A DNA stretch of 64,000 bases from Macrostomum hystrix (GCA_950097015.1 CATNEN010000001.1:403501-467500), one strand, 5' to 3'. Counted from the first letter of the stretch, positions 22,940 to 35,279 are shown. Numbers and translations are program-made. The notes: generated from the letters alone by a model not told the origin.

Positions 22940-23400
22940 AAGGGAGAATAGTGGTGAGAGAGGGGGAGAGAGGGGAAGAGAGGGGAGAGAGGGGAAGAGA
23001 GGGGAGAGAGGGAAGAGAGGGGAGAGAGGGGAAGAGAGGGGAGAGAGGGAAGAGAGGGGAGAGAGGGGAAGAGAGGGGGAGAGAGGGGAAGAGAGGGGGA
23101 GAGAGGGGAAGAGAGGGGGAGAGAGGGGAAGAGAGGGGGAGAGAGGGAAGAGAGGGTAAGAGAGGGGAGAAATTAGGGGAGAAAGGATGGGAAAGAAGGG
23201 AGAAAGGATGGGAGAGAAGTGAGAAAGGATGGGAGAGAAGTGAGAAAGGATGGGAGAGAAGTGGGAAAAGAGGGGAGAAAGGATGAGAGAGAAGTGGGAA
23301 AAGAGGGGAGAAAGGATGGGAGAGAAGTGGGAAAAGAGGGGAGAAAGGGGAGAAAGGATGGGAGAAAAGGGAGAAATGAGAGAATGGAGCAGAAACTGGA
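22940..23400. repeat. Polypurine GAGAGGGGAAGA-type repeat
   Basis: About 460 bases with almost only purines on the + strand. Short 8-17-bp units (GAGAGAGGGGAAGAGAGGG) grade into longer units with GTGGGAAAAGAGGGGAGAAAG. It lies 5' of the visible MTRFR exons on the minus strand. From 23417 to 23959 I see only AT-rich unique DNA. Confidence 0.88.
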
Positions 23401-23959
23401 AAACGGAGCAGATTAGTTTTGTTGGGCATAAAACTGTTACAATCGAAATAAATAAGATAAACACACGTTTAAAGGCCAAGTTCCAAAATAGCATATGCGT
23501 AGTGTTTCTCTTTAAAATCCGAATAAGTAAATAAAAATTTCTTAAAGTTCTGTACAGGTCAAAGTTAGTACAATTTATTTTATATAAGTTTTTATTTACT
23601 TTGTTATTAATCATGGATTTAAAGATAGAAAGCAGTTCACCAATTCTGTCTAAGTAATTTTATAAAAATAAATTAACAAAAAATATAAAACTAAAGACAG
23701 AAACTAATAAACTACCCGGAATTGTTTCAACAGCTGTTTATAACAAATATTTAACTTCTCTTTTCTGGCATTCTGAATGACACCTGTTGCAGAACAAATA
23801 GATTGACAATCTCTGCTCAGTGCATATACACCTGTTTCATCAATCTATGAAAAGAACTCATCCCAGCTTATCTATGAGTATAAAACCATCATCTCATCCG
23901 TTCTGTAGCAGCAGACGAAACATTTTCTATCACTCATAATCTAAATCTGAACTCAGGAT

Positions 23960-24672
23960 CAAAATCTCATCCTCATTGTAGCTAAGTGATCAAAATCTCT
24001 CCCTCTACGTAGCTAGAGATCAAAATCTCACCCTCTGCGTAGCTAGGAGATCAAAATCTCACCGTTTACGAAGCTAAGAGATAAAAATCTCACCCTCTAC
24101 GTAGCTAAGAGATCAAAATCTCACCCTCTGCGTAGCTAGAGATCAAAATCTTACCCTCTACGCAGCAAGAGATCAAAATCTCACCCTCTACGTAGCTAGA
24201 GATAAAAATCTCACCCTCTGCGTAGCTAGGAGATCAAAATCTCACCGTTTACGAAGCTAAGAGATCAAAATCTCACCCTCTACGTAGCTAAGAGATCAAA
24301 ATCTCACCCTCTGCGTAGCTAGAGATCAAAATCTTACCCTCTACGCAGCAAGAGATCAAAATCTCACCCTCTACGTAGCTAGAGATAAAAATCTCACCCT
24401 CTGCGTAGCTAAGAGATCAAAATCTCACCGTTTACGAAGCTAAGAGATCAAAATCTCACCCTCTACGTAGCTAAGAGATCAAAATCTCACCCTCTGCGTA
24501 GCTAGAGATCAAAATCTTACCCTCTACGCAGCAAGAGATCAAAATCTCACCCTCTACGAAGCTAAGAGATAAAAAGCTCACCCTCTACGAAGCTAAGAGA
24601 TAAAAATCTCACCCTATACGTAGCTAAGAGATCGAAATCTCACCCTTGACGGTGCTAGAGATCAAAATCTCA
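23960..24672. repeat. About 31-bp minisatellite with 183-bp higher-order period
   Basis: About 23 units containing GATCAAAATCTCACCCTCTA, then CGTAGCTAAGA. A rarer variant, ACCGTTTACGAAGC, recurs near 24062, 24245 and 24428, giving a block period of 183 bp. The minus strand of each unit reads AGAGGGTGAGATT, the core shared with other arrays. From 24680 to 25165 I see no feature beyond AT-rich sequence. Confidence 0.92.
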
Positions 24673-25169
24673 CAATTTTTTAAAGGGCGTATGTTTGAGA
24701 AAAGCAAAAATTTCCATTCGAAATAAATTAACGATTAGTAAAAAAAACCTTACAAAGAGATATAAATAAACCTAACAATGATTACTGCCTTTGTCATGCT
24801 GAAGCGGACACAGTTGTTTCATACAAGTGAGTAATCTATAGGCATAGAAGTTCGTTTTAAGTTCAGTTAAGAAAAATAAGTTTTTTTTATTAAAGCAAAA
24901 AGCAATTTTAAATAGAAAAAAACGAGCACTGCACGTAAAGCAAGAAATATGCACATCTGTTTAGTCTTAAAAGTTTACGAGAATATACAACAACTAACTA
25001 TAAGGAGTTAAGGTGAATTTGAAGTGAACCGCAGTGAATGTTTAACCTTTAGTTCAAAAAAGAAGAAACGAAGTTTTGTTTTGCCTAAACAATGAAAGAA
25101 TTAGTAGATTTTATTAGTTAAGAGATGTAGAAAAAAATAAGGAAACGAAAAAGATTAGTAAGCCACCCG

Positions 25170-25432
25170 GGGATGGTGGTCGGTGGCAGAGCGGTTAACG
25201 CGTTTGCCTCTCGCACCACGGTCCCTAAGTTCGATTCCACGGTGAGGCCACATTTATTTAGGGCGCAGCCGCGGAGAGAAGGCTTGTGGGCTTGTCGTGC
25301 AATTTACGCCCTTGAGCGGCAACCTACAAGGCACAGTGAAATGTACACTGCCCGATGATACGAAAGTCAGGGCAGATGTACACACCTGTGTGAGCGTGTG
25401 CCTGCGTACGGTAACTGTGTGCTGTAGATTCA
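25170..25432 (+). mobile_element. tRNA-derived SINE, family 1, with intact tRNA-like head
   Basis: The head has A-box GTGGCAGAGCGGTTAACGCG and B-box AGTTCGATTCC about 30 bases later, followed by GAGAGAAGGCTTG, CAGTGAAATGTACACTGCC and GGGCAGATGTACACACC. It diverges from the family near 25410, so the 3' end is lost or replaced. The head could be mistaken for a tRNA gene, but the attached SINE body shows that it is not. Confidence 0.82.
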
Positions 25433-25569
25433 GATCCAAGATATTATAAGGTTACAATTAGATGGACTATAGCAGAGGTAGAATTTCTAAACAAAGCATA
25501 GTTGTTAAACGTGCAGGTAGAATAAAAAAACGCGATCATATATTGTGGCATCAGAGGCTCCATCTAAAC

Positions 25570-26055
25570 TCAGTCGTCCCAGAGTTCCTCTGTGCGCACG
25601 AATTTGAAGATCATATTACCAGCAAAGATGAAACCGTTCTGCATAAATATAGCCACGCCAGGCCATACCGGAGTCTTCTGTGGACCAACGTAGACGCCAA
25701 ACAGAATCCAGATGGACGCAATCAGAGAGCCGAAAGCCAGAATAAAGCCCAAGAATAGCCACAACCTAGCGGCATTCTGGCCGAAGCAGCCGTCAGTGTA
25801 GGCTTCGCTACCCGTCACCTGGCCATTGCTAATGGAATTAACCATGAACACGGCTACAGTGGCCAATACGCCGCAAGTGTGCACAGCGTGGTGCATTTCC
25901 GAGTGCGACGGATAAGCTGCGGCAGCGTCGATCATAATCCACCAACCAATGGCCACAAGGCCGCCACCCAGTGCGCTAGCTATGAAATTGCGGTAAGGCC
26001 GCACATTTGAACAGTCGCATTGCGGTAAGCGAGCGTTGTCAAGACAACCGGACAT
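25570..26055 (-). CDS. TMEM50: Transmembrane protein 50 (TMEM50A/B family)
   Basis: A single 161-aa exon starting MSGCLDNARL. It has four hydrophobic segments (about residues 23-45, 57-78, 96-121, 128-150) and the conserved family motifs GWWIMIDAAAAYP, HTCGVLATVAVFMVNSISNG, GCFGQNAARLWLFLGF, AFGSLIASIWILFG and FKFVRTEELWDD at the C-terminus. Length matches the family (about 157 aa). Members are small endoplasmic reticulum or Golgi membrane proteins of unclear molecular role. The absence of introns stands out because most other genes here are split. The stop TAG/TGA context and SINEs lie on both sides. The identity is clear; whether it is the A or B paralogue cannot be told and may not apply in this lineage. 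Confidence 0.93.
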   Translation of the reverse strand: MSGCLDNARLPQCDCSNVRPYRNFIASALGGGLVAIGWWIMIDAAAAYPSHSEMHHAVHTCGVLATVAVFMVNSISNGQVTGSEAYTDGCFGQNAARLWLFLGFILAFGSLIASIWILFGVYVGPQKTPVWPGVAIFMQNGFIFAGNMIFKFVRTEELWDD

Positions 26056-26337
26056 AATGTTGGCTAGTGTCGATTTCTATGATTTTGTGTTTTTAAACTG
26101 TCTTTTTAGTTGAAGTGCCGCCGCGATGCGAAAGCTGAAAATTTATTGTAGGGTTTTTAGCATTTTTACGAATGTGACAGCACTTGTTTAACTGTCCGCC
26201 TAACTAGCCTGTCTTGAGTATCTGTCTTGAGCACATCTGTCACTCAGTTTCTTCCTTAGTTTTACGCCCACTGTTATATCTAGATGTTGTTCAGAAAAAA
26301 AATAATAAAAAAGAAGACTAAAAAATTTTATGTAAAG

Positions 26338-26552
26338 TGCCTGACGATTAGAAAATCAGGGCAGATGTACACACCTGTGTGAGCGTGTGCCAGTAGTGTA
26401 CGGTATCCATGTTCTGTGTGTGTGCTCAGAAGTCAGCGCAATGGGCAGAATTGCCTCCTCGCTGGCTGCGGGTTCAGTGTCATTAAATGATGTACCATTG
26501 CCCGCACTCCACAGCCCTTCTGCAATAATAATAATTATTATTATCAGCTGCC
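26338..26552 (+). mobile_element. SINE family 1, 5'-truncated copy with (AAT)n tail
   Basis: It starts within the body at TGCCTGACGATTAGAAAATC, continues through GGGCAGATGTACACACC, GTCAGCGCAATGGGCAGAAT and CTCGCTGGCTGCGGG, and ends in AATAATAATAATTATTATTA. The tRNA-like head is missing, as expected for incomplete reverse transcription. Confidence 0.8.
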
Positions 26553-27009
26553 TTAATAGTAAGAAAAAATGGAGCAGCAACTGTGACATCAACATCAACT
26601 GTTAAGAGAGAAATGTCCCAAAGATAAAACGGGGAGCAGCTGATGCCATACCCAAAAACTAAAAAAATGATGAAAGCTGCTTTGCTCGCAATCTGAGACA
26701 CGAATTCTAGCTCGTATATATGAATAATTCTTTAGACATGCCCGAACTGTTCCCAAAACGGGACCGGACCAAAACTGATTCGACGGCGATTCGCCATTTT
26801 GTTGTAAGTAGATGCAGCAGCATGGGATGAGAGTGGAGACAAAACTAGCAAGCATAAATGATAGAATTATAGATCTGTTGAGACGAACAGAAGTAAAATA
26901 GGGAATGTAAGACCGGAATCGATAAATTCTCGGGGTTAAATGAGCCGAAGAAATCTCGTTATTACATTTTCTACTTACTGAGCACAGCTGAGAAATTTTA
27001 GAACACACA
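26553..27009. other. Unassigned intergenic DNA
   Basis: A minus-strand frame of 137 codons covers 26595-27008. It has no family similarity that I recognise, a random-looking composition, and neighbours that are all transposable. I do not call it a gene. Confidence 0.35.
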
Positions 27010-27014
27010 TAATG

Positions 27015-27215
27015 ATGTGATGGGGATAGCTCAGACCCATATCTATCTTATAGGTAATCGCATCGCCAGGGACTACCAGCTGCATCCGAAAGATTTTCCC
27101 CGGTAGCTAAGTCAAGAAGGACACAATTTGTTTTTTGGAATCAAGAATCGAACCTCCAACCTTTATGTCGTGTGTCTGACGCGTTCTAACCACTAGGCTA
27201 CAAACCGCGCTGGCT
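27015..27215 (-). mobile_element. tRNA-derived SINE, family 2
   Basis: On the minus strand the head has A-box TGTAGCCTAGTGGTTAGAACG and B-box GGAGGTTCGATTC, then a body starting TGTGTCCTTCTTGAC. Two relatives, at 49800-49990 and 60845-61132, share this layout. From 27216 to 27800 I see no further feature. Confidence 0.65.
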
Positions 27216-27800
27216 ACAATGTCGCTAGTAGCAGAATTAGGCTTTAGAGAAGCGAATTCAGATGAAATCTGCATTAAGCTCATGCGCCGTTTTTTTCAAC
27301 TTAATCACGAACCCGAAATAAAGCTTTCTAGCAAGCTACGCAGCTCCAACTGAAAACCAGGAAAGACACTCCGGCTGACGCATTTCTAATTCAAAGCTTA
27401 AGCCTTCTAGAAATGATCGATGAATGAATGTATCGATGGATAGGAAGACATACCGACAAAGCGTATTGACACAGCGCACCGAAATAGCACTTTACACAAG
27501 CAAGGACTACTTTAACACGGATCTATATTTATATTCCATGCTAAAATTGAAACCGAAATTCCCACTAGCTGTGGAAAATGTTCATATTACATAATGCACC
27601 GCTTGAGCAAAGTGCGCTTAAATGCAAGATTTCGAAATTCTTTCAAAAGAATAGTTCTTGATTGTAAGACATTTGCAAGACAAGAGACAATTCTTCTTTT
27701 TAATTCTTTAAATTCTTCCTTGAAGTATTATGTAAACTTCTTTAAACTATAGTAAACAGGTAATTTTTCATCCTCTGTCGATTTATTGCGATATTTCGCG

Positions 27801-29216
27801 ATGTTACTTGATTCGGAAGATTCCTTTGGAACAGAATATTCTTTACTTGATCCTAACGATTACTTTGGAAGAGAAGATTCCTAACTTGATTCGGACGATT
27901 CCTTTGGAAGAGAATATTCTTTACTTGATTCCGACGATTCCTTTTGTACAGAAGATTCGTTACTTGATTCGGACGATTCCTTTGGTACAGAATATTCTTT
28001 ACTTGATCCTGACGATTCCTTTGGAAGAGAAGATTCCTTACTTGATTCGGACGATTCCTTTGGAAGAGAATATTCTTTACTTGATCCTGACGATTCCTTT
28101 GAAAGAGAAGATTCCTTACTTGATTCGGACGATTCCTTTGGAAGAGAATATTCCTTACTTGATCCTGACGATTCCTTTGGAAGAGAAGATTCCTTACTTG
28201 ATCCTGACGATTCCTTTGGAAGAGAAGATTCCTTACTTGATTCGGACGATTCCTTTGGAAGAGAATATTCTTTACTTGATTCCGACGATTCCTTTTGTAC
28301 AGAAGATTCGTTACTTGATTCGGAAGATTCCTTTGGTACAGAATATTCTTTACTTGATCCTGACGATTCCTTTGGAAGAGAAGATTCCTTACTTGATTCT
28401 GACGATTCCTTTAGAAGAGAATATTCTTTACTTGATTCCGACGATTCCTTTGGAAGAGAATATTCTTTACTTGATTCCGACGATTCCTTTTGTACAGAAG
28501 ATTCGTTACTTGATTCGGAAGATTCCTTTGGTACAGAATATTCTTTACTTGATCCTGACGATTCCTTTGGAAGAGAAGATTCCTTACTTGATTCTGACGA
28601 TTCCTTTAGAAGAGAATATTCTTTACTTGATTCCGACGATTCCTTTGGAAGAGAAGATTCCTTACTTGATTCGGACGATTCCTTTGGAAGAGAATATTCT
28701 TTACTTGATCCTGACGATTCCTTTGGAAGAGAAGATTCTTTACTTGATTCGGACGATTCCTTTGGAAGAGAAGATTCCTTACTTGATTCGGACGATTCCT
28801 TTGGAAGAGAATATTCTTTACTTGATTCCGACGATTCCTTTGGTACAGAAGATTCTTAATTTGATTCGGACGATTCCTTTGGTACAGAAGATTCTTAATT
28901 TGATTCGGACGATTCCTTTGGTAAAGAAGATTCCTTACTTGATTCGGACGATTCCCTTGGTAGAGAAGATTATTTACTTGACTCGGACGATTCCCTTGGT
29001 AGAGAAGATTATTTACTTGACTCGGACGATTCCCTTGTTAGAGAAGATTCTTTACTTGACTCGGACGATTCCCTTGTTAGAGAAGATTCTTTACTTGACT
29101 CGGACGATTCCCTTGGTAGAGAAGATTCTTTCCTTGATTCGGACGATTCTTGTTGTGAAGAGCAGATGAAATTTTCTTTTGATATGGAATGTTTGGAATC
29201 CAAGGAAAAGCAATGA
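27801..29216 (+). pseudogene. 39-bp repeat array, possibly a decayed 470-codon repeat-protein gene
   Basis: About 34 units of 39 bp (13 codons) fill 27808-29150. In the frame of the ATG at 27801 each unit reads DDSFGREDSLLDS. The frame holds to a non-repeated end (CCEEQMKFSFDMECLESKEKQ) and a TGA at 29214-29216, exactly 1,413 bases from the ATG. Three TAA codons interrupt it (27882, 28857, 28896), each where other units have Leu TTA. Several variant sites are third positions of Ser and Gly codons in this frame. Another frame is fully open for 453 codons (IRTIPLEENILYLIP-like) but has no special start or end. It is either a dead Asp/Ser-rich protein gene or a plain minisatellite with a lucky frame; I slightly favour the minisatellite. 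Confidence 0.4.
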
Positions 29217-29646
29217 ATTTTTTGAACGATTCCTTATAGCCGAGATTCAATTAAAGTTTGTCTGTATACAACTGCTAGCAGAAATAAACAAGCAGAAAAG
29301 CGACATAGAGTTATTGCCAAACAACACAGCTTTAAGAATAAACGGGTCGAGCACTAATAGACCAAGGTAAGGGCTTGGCCTTCGATACTAATCGCTTACC
29401 TCTGACAATGATAAGGTAAAATCAAACCAAACAAGTTTTCTTTCATTATATTTTCTCACTCGTAGCGGGGCCTTGATCACACAACTTTAATTTCGCTGCC
29501 GTTTGATATAAAAACTATCAAACACAAAGATTGGGCCAATATATCAATGCCAAATCGAATGTTGCAATCAGTTTAAAAAAATAACTGCGGTCCAGTTGAC
29601 TCCAGGCTGTCAATCTTCGTACTGATCCGATTAGCCGATTAGCGAA

Positions 29647-30162
29647 TTAAGCCGCAGCTCCGGCCAAACCCACGAACTTCATATCGGGGCACTCCTGGTA
29701 GGCCCTATCTGGCAGTTTGTGCATCTTCTGCACGCGCCTCAGGCACCAATCGTTGGCGCAGTGCAGCAGGCGAGCGGACTGAAATTGACAATAATTTAAC
29801 ATCTTGTTGACGAAAACTACTTAGTAAGTAGGCACAAAGCATATTAATATAATAATTTAAGAGTAGAAATTTCGACCTACGTTATTATCGTAGCAGTGGC
29901 GGCAGATGAAGAGGCAACGCTGGAATGGCAGCATCATTGGGAAATATTGCAACGGCAGGGCTGGCGACTCAACAATGGGCTCCTCCTGCTGCAGCTGCTG
30001 CTCTTCGGCTAGCAACTGACGCTGCTGCTGCTGCTGCTCCAGCTGATGCTCCAGCTGCTCATTGTTGGCTTTTGAAGAACTCTGGCGATGGTCTCTAGCG
30101 GCGGCCTTCACGCAGGAACAGGCCAGCAGAAGGGCCACGGCCAGTATCACAAGGCGAGACAT
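29647..30162 (-). CDS. Small secreted Cys-rich protein, unknown
   Basis: Two exons (30162-29881 and 29778-29647, minus) join in phase 0 (donor AAC|GTAGGT, acceptor TTTCAG|TCC) into 137 aa. Residues 1-20, MSRLVILAVALLLACSCVKA, form a textbook signal peptide. A charged, Gln-rich stretch (about 25-60, with QQQQQ from CTG/CAG triplets) follows. The C-terminal half has six Cys in CLFICRHCYDNNSARLLHC, ANDWC and QEC, spaced 3, 2, 10, 4 and 15 residues apart, which suggests three disulphides. A TATA box lies 122 bases upstream. I do not recognise the family. It could be a gland product, a peptide precursor or an epithelial secretion. From 29217 to 29646 there is no other feature. Confidence 0.75.
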
Positions 30163-30284
30163 TATATTCCTGCTTTTCCTAGGCTTGTTGAAAATCTTCT
30201 TCTTTTAAAAAGTGGATCAAGTGGAGACTAGACAAGACGAAGCGTAGACAAAGTGAAGCGAATTTTAGGAGATGCAGCTGAGCA

Positions 30285-30291
30285 TTTTATA
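30285..30291 (-). promoter_or_regulatory. TATA box of the secreted Cys-rich protein gene
   Basis: TATAAAA on the minus strand, 122 bases 5' of the ATG. A start site would fall about 25-30 bases downstream, near 30258, leaving a leader of about 95 bases. A clean TATA box fits a strongly or tissue-specifically expressed secretory gene. The interval 30292-30885 shows no further feature apart from a B-box-like GGGAGTTCGAATCC at 30430. Confidence 0.65.
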
Positions 30292-30889
30292 CTGGCCTCT
30301 CTTTGGACTGTAGGATGTGTAAAGAAATGGGATTGGGCCAAAGCAGGCTAGCCAATCCCAGTGTCAAGTGGGAGGAGGTTTGGGAGCAAACTAAAACGTT
30401 GAACAGCTGACGAAACATTAATCGAAACGTTGGGAGTTCGAATCCTAGAAAAACTGAGTCCTTAGCAACAGACTGCATATTCTGCATTCGCTAATGCTTC
30501 ATTCAGTTTTTTTAAAACAAATCACATATACTTTAACCAAAACTGGAAGCCGGATGAAACAAAAACTAGAAAGTATGCACGCTAATCAATGTTGTATTTT
30601 TTGCTAAATAAATAAAATCTAATGTAAAGAGTTGATCTTATAATGGCTGTCATGAGTAGAGAAACTATAATCACTTTTAAAAAATTTACGGAGAAACTCA
30701 TTTACAAATAATCAAACAGTGTGTACAAAAACACATAAAAATGTAGAATGTTACAAACATGAATCTTTGATAAAATAAAATTTTGAACACAAAGAACATT
30801 TTATGTTTGCCAACTTTCGCATGTCTTTTTCAACATCTGTCTAGACACCAAATAAATTGATAATACTGAATAGAAAATTTGGCATCTAT

Positions 30890-31800
30890 CTACAAGAAAG
30901 GTAGACAAGAAAAGTAGATAGGAAGGTAGACAAGATAGGTAGATAGGAAGGTAGACAAGAGAGGTAGATAGGAAGGTAGACAAGATAGGTAGATAGGAAG
31001 GTAGACAAGAGAGGTAGATAGGAAGGTAGACAAGAGAGGTAGATAGGAAGGTAGACAAGAGAGGTAGATAGGAAGGTAGCCAAGACAGGTAGATAGGAAG
31101 GTAGACAAGAGAGGTAGATAGGAAGGTAGACAAGAGAGGTAGATAGGAAGGTAGACAAGAGAGGTAGATAGGAAGGTAGCCAAGACAGGTAGATAGGAAG
31201 GTAGACAAGATAGGTAGATAGGAAGGTAGACAAGAGAGGTAGATAGGAAGGTAGACAAGATAGGTAGATAGGAAGGTAGACAAGATAGGTAGATAGGAAG
31301 GTAGACAAGATAGGTAGATAGGAAGGTAGACAAGAGAGGTAGATAGGAAGGTAGACAAGATAGGTAGATAGGAAGGTAGACAAGATAGGTAGATAGGAAG
31401 GTAGACAAGATAGGTAGATAGGAAGGTAGACAAGATAGGTAGATAGGAAGGTAGACAAGAGAGGTAGATAGGAAGGTAGACAAGAGAGGTAGATAGGAAG
31501 GTAGACAAGATAGGTAGATAGGAAGGTAGCCAAGACAGGTAGATAGGAAGGTAGACAAGAGAGGTAGATAGGAAGGTGGGCAAGAGAGGTAGATAGGAAG
31601 GTAGACAAGAGAGGTAGATAGGAAGGTGGACAAGAGAGGTAGATAGGAAGGTAAACAAGACAGATAGGAAGGTAGACAAGACAGTTAGGAAGGTAGACAA
31701 GACAGGTAGATAGGAAGGTAAACAAGACAGATAGGAAGGTAGACAAGACAGTTAGATTAGGAAGGTAGACAAGACAGGTAGATAGGAAGGTAGACAGGTA
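30890..31800. repeat. 25-bp minisatellite, about 36 copies
   Basis: The unit contains GTAGACAAGA, then (G/T)AGGTAGATAGGAAG. All three minus-strand frames stay open as the same 25-residue repeat, so the 250-300-codon frames there are artefacts. It lies 3' of the Rab32-like gene. Confidence 0.95.
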
Positions 31801-31827
31801 AAACAGGTAAGTAGGCAGTTACAGACA

Positions 31828-32088
31828 CTAGACCCGCAGCCAGCGAGGCAGGCGATTCTGCCCTATTCGCTGACTCCTGAGCACACTCACACAGATGTGC
31901 ACATCTGCCCTGACTCTTTCATTGTCAGGCAGCGTACACTCTCACTGCGCCTTGGAGGTTGGCCCTCAAGGGTGTAGATTGCACAACAAGCCACCAAGCC
32001 TTCTCTCCGCGGCTGCGCCCCAAATAAATGTGGCCTAGACGTAGAATCGAGATCAGAAAGCTTGTTGCGAGTGTCTGACGCGTTTAAT
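31828..32088 (-). mobile_element. SINE family 1 copy
   Basis: On the minus strand it has the end of a tRNA-like head (CTCGATTCTACG), then GGGGCGCAGCCGCGGAGAG, GGGCCAACCTCCAAGG, GGGCAGATGTGCACATC and CTCGCTGGCTGCGGG. The 5' part of the head and the AAT tail are missing. Confidence 0.75.
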
Positions 32089-32237
32089 ATACGACACGAT
32101 TAATGGGATTACGAGTATTTATCGAATCGAACAAAGCTCAATTGATGCTCATAGCTCAGCTGGATTAAAAAAAACGATAAATAATGAAACAACTGTGATG
32201 CTGTTGAAACTATTAGTCGAATCTATCATCTAGGCGT

Positions 32238-34788
32238 CTAGTTGAAGCAGCAGCCGATTCTGAATTGTCCGCTGACTGCAGTGACGGAACTAGTTCCGCC
32301 ACTTAGATTCACCAAGCCATGCTGCGGCGGTGATCCACCAGTTGCTGACAGCTTCACAATTCTCCCAATGAGAGTTAAGAAGGCTTCTTCGATGCTGATG
32401 TTATCCTTGGCGCTAACTTTAAACCAGGTTACTGCGCCAAGTCGACGGCTCAACGATTCGATGCTGTCGTCTGAGACCTGGTACTGCATGAGGTCCGACT
32501 TTAAAGGAATGGAAGGGTTTGGGAGTTTGAGAATGAAGCTAGAGTGTACTTCTGTTTGTCTTTTGATTGTTTTAAATTCTAGCCTTCTTCATCTATTCTC
32601 TCAGTATGAATATTTTTTTCATCACTGTTTATCCTTCTACATCCCGTCTGTTTATCCGTCTATTTCCCGCCTGTTTATTATTCTATCTACTATCTGTTTA
32701 TCCTTCTACATCCCGTCTGTTTATCCTTCTACATCCCGTCTGTTTATCCTTCTACATCCCGTCTGTTTATCCGTCTATTTCCCGCCTGTTTATTATTCTA
32801 TCTACTATCTGTTTATCCTTCTACATCCCGTCTGTTTATCCTTCTACATCCCGTCTGTTTATCCTTCTACATCCCGTCTGTTTATCCGTCTATTTCCCGC
32901 CTGTTTATTATTCTATCTACTATCTGTTTATCCTTCTATCTACCGTCTGTTTATCCTTCTATCTACAGTCTGTTTATCCTTCTATCTACCGTCTGTTTAT
33001 CCTTCTATCTACCGCCTGTTTATCCTTCTATCTACCGTCTGTTTATCCTTCTATCTACCGCCTGTTTATCCGTCTATTTCCCGCCTGTTTATTATTCTAT
33101 CTACTATCTGTTTATCCTTCTATCTACCGTCTGTTTATCCTTCTATCTACAGTCTGTTTATCCTTCTATCTACCGTCTGTTTATCCTTCTATCTACCGCC
33201 TGTTTATCCTTCTATCTACCGTCTGTTTATCCTTCTATCTACCGCCTGTTTATCCTTCTATCTACCGTCTGTTTATCCTTCTATCTACCGTCTGTTTATC
33301 CTTCTATCTACCGCCTGTTTATCCTTCTATCTACCGCCTGTTTATCCTTCTATCTACCGTCTGTTTATCCTTCTATCTACCGCCTGTTTATCCTTCTATC
33401 TACCGTCTGTTTATCCTTCTATCTACCGCCTGTTTATCCTTCTATCTACCGCCTGTTTATCCTTCTATCTACCGCCTGTTTATCCTTCTATCTACCGTCT
33501 GTTTATCCTTCTATCTACCGTCTGTTTATCCTTCTATCTACCGCCTGTTTATCCTTCTATCTTCCGTCTGTTTATCCTTCTATCTACCGCCTGTTTATCC
33601 TTCTATCTACCGTCTGTTTATCCTTCTATCTACCGCCTGTTTATCCTTCTATCTACCGCCTGTTTATCCTTCTATCTACCGCCTGTTTATCCTTCTATCT
33701 ACCGTCTGTTTATCCTTCTATCTACCGCCTGTTTATCCTTCTATCTACCGCCTGTTTATCCTTCTATCTACCGCCTGTTTATCCTTCTATCTACCGTCTG
33801 TTTATCCTTCTATCTACCGTCTGTTTATCCTTCTATCTACCGCCTGTTTATCCTTCTATCTTCCGTCTGTTTATCCTTCTATCTACCGCCTGTTTATCCT
33901 TCTATCTACCGTCTGTTTATCCTTCTATCTACCGCCTGTTTATCCTTCTATCTACCGCCTGTTTATCCTTCTATCTACCGCCTGTTTATCCTTCTATCTA
34001 CCGTCTGTTTATCCTTCTATCTACCGTCTGTTTATCCTTCTATCTACCGCCTGTTTATCCTTCTATCTACCGTCTGTTTATCCTTCTATCTACCGTCTGT
34101 TTATCCTTCTATCTACCGTCTGTTTATCCTTCTATCTACCGCCTGTTTATTCTTCTATCTACCGTCTGTTTATCCTTCTATTCAGCCAGACAGCAGAAAA
34201 TGACAACAAATCATGAGAAGGACAATCCAAGGATCTCAGACGCTTTTGTATCGACCAAGAAACCAACAAAAGGACTAAGCATTGTTAAAAGCTGTTAAAT
34301 ATAGAACTGGTCGATGCAATGACACTTCCTCTTTTTGAACGGACTGTCGATTCAGAGCCTTTTTAGCGGAAGTTTTCAAGGCAGGAAGAAAAGAAGAAGA
34401 GACAATGGCATTTTCTGATTTCCTGTCAGGAAAACTAGCATTGATGGAGGGATGCCCAACAGTTGACTAAAACTGATCGCTAAAAAGACAAGCGAATATT
34501 TCAGAAAAAAACGATATAGCATGTCCTGCAAACTGAGAAATTTGACTGACTGAAATAAGAACAGAAGACAGACGGGCATGTAAACAGGAAGGTGGAAAAG
34601 TAGATAGATAGCGAGACTGGTAGATAGGGTAGAGGTAGACAGAAGACAGGTAGATAGACAAGAAGACAGATATAAACACAAGTAGATGAGATTAGATAAT
34701 ATATGGATAGATAGATAGACAGATAGATAGATATATAGATAGATGGATAGATAGATAGATAGATAGATAGATGGATAGATAGATAGAC

Positions 34789-34819
<31 letters not shown>

Positions 34820-34900
34820 CAGATAGATAGATAGATAGATAGACAGATAGATAGATAGACAGATAGATAGATAGATAGATAGACAGATAGATAGATAGAC

Positions 34901-34941
<41 letters not shown>

Positions 34942-34942
34942 T

Positions 34943-34997
<55 letters not shown>

Positions 34998-35052
34998 TAT
35001 AGATAGATGGACAGATAGATAGACAGATAGATAGATGGATAGATAGATAGAC

Positions 35053-35111
<59 letters not shown>

Positions 35112-35112
35112 C

Positions 35113-35155
<43 letters not shown>

Positions 35156-35236
35156 CAGATAGATAGACAGATAGATAGATAGATAGACAGATAGATAGAT
35201 AGATAGATAGACAGATAGATAGATAGATAGATAGAC

Positions 35237-35279
<43 letters not shown>

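Noticed and set aside
24772..24954. Possible first exon of MTRFR (60-codon minus frame)
   Set aside because: The residues do not resemble a mitochondrial presequence and no convincing donor ends it. The upstream start of MTRFR remains unknown.
25170..25245. Functional tRNA gene
   Set aside because: A and B boxes are present, but the sequence continues into the SINE body shared with five other copies, and the cloverleaf is imperfect.
26595..27008. 137-codon minus frame
   Set aside because: No recognisable family, random-looking residues, and it lies between SINE copies.
32242..34216. Forward frames of 536-653 codons with [18 protein letters not shown] repeats
   Set aside because: Translation of a 23-bp intronic array. 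All frames are open through periodicity, and the real coding exon here is on the other strand.
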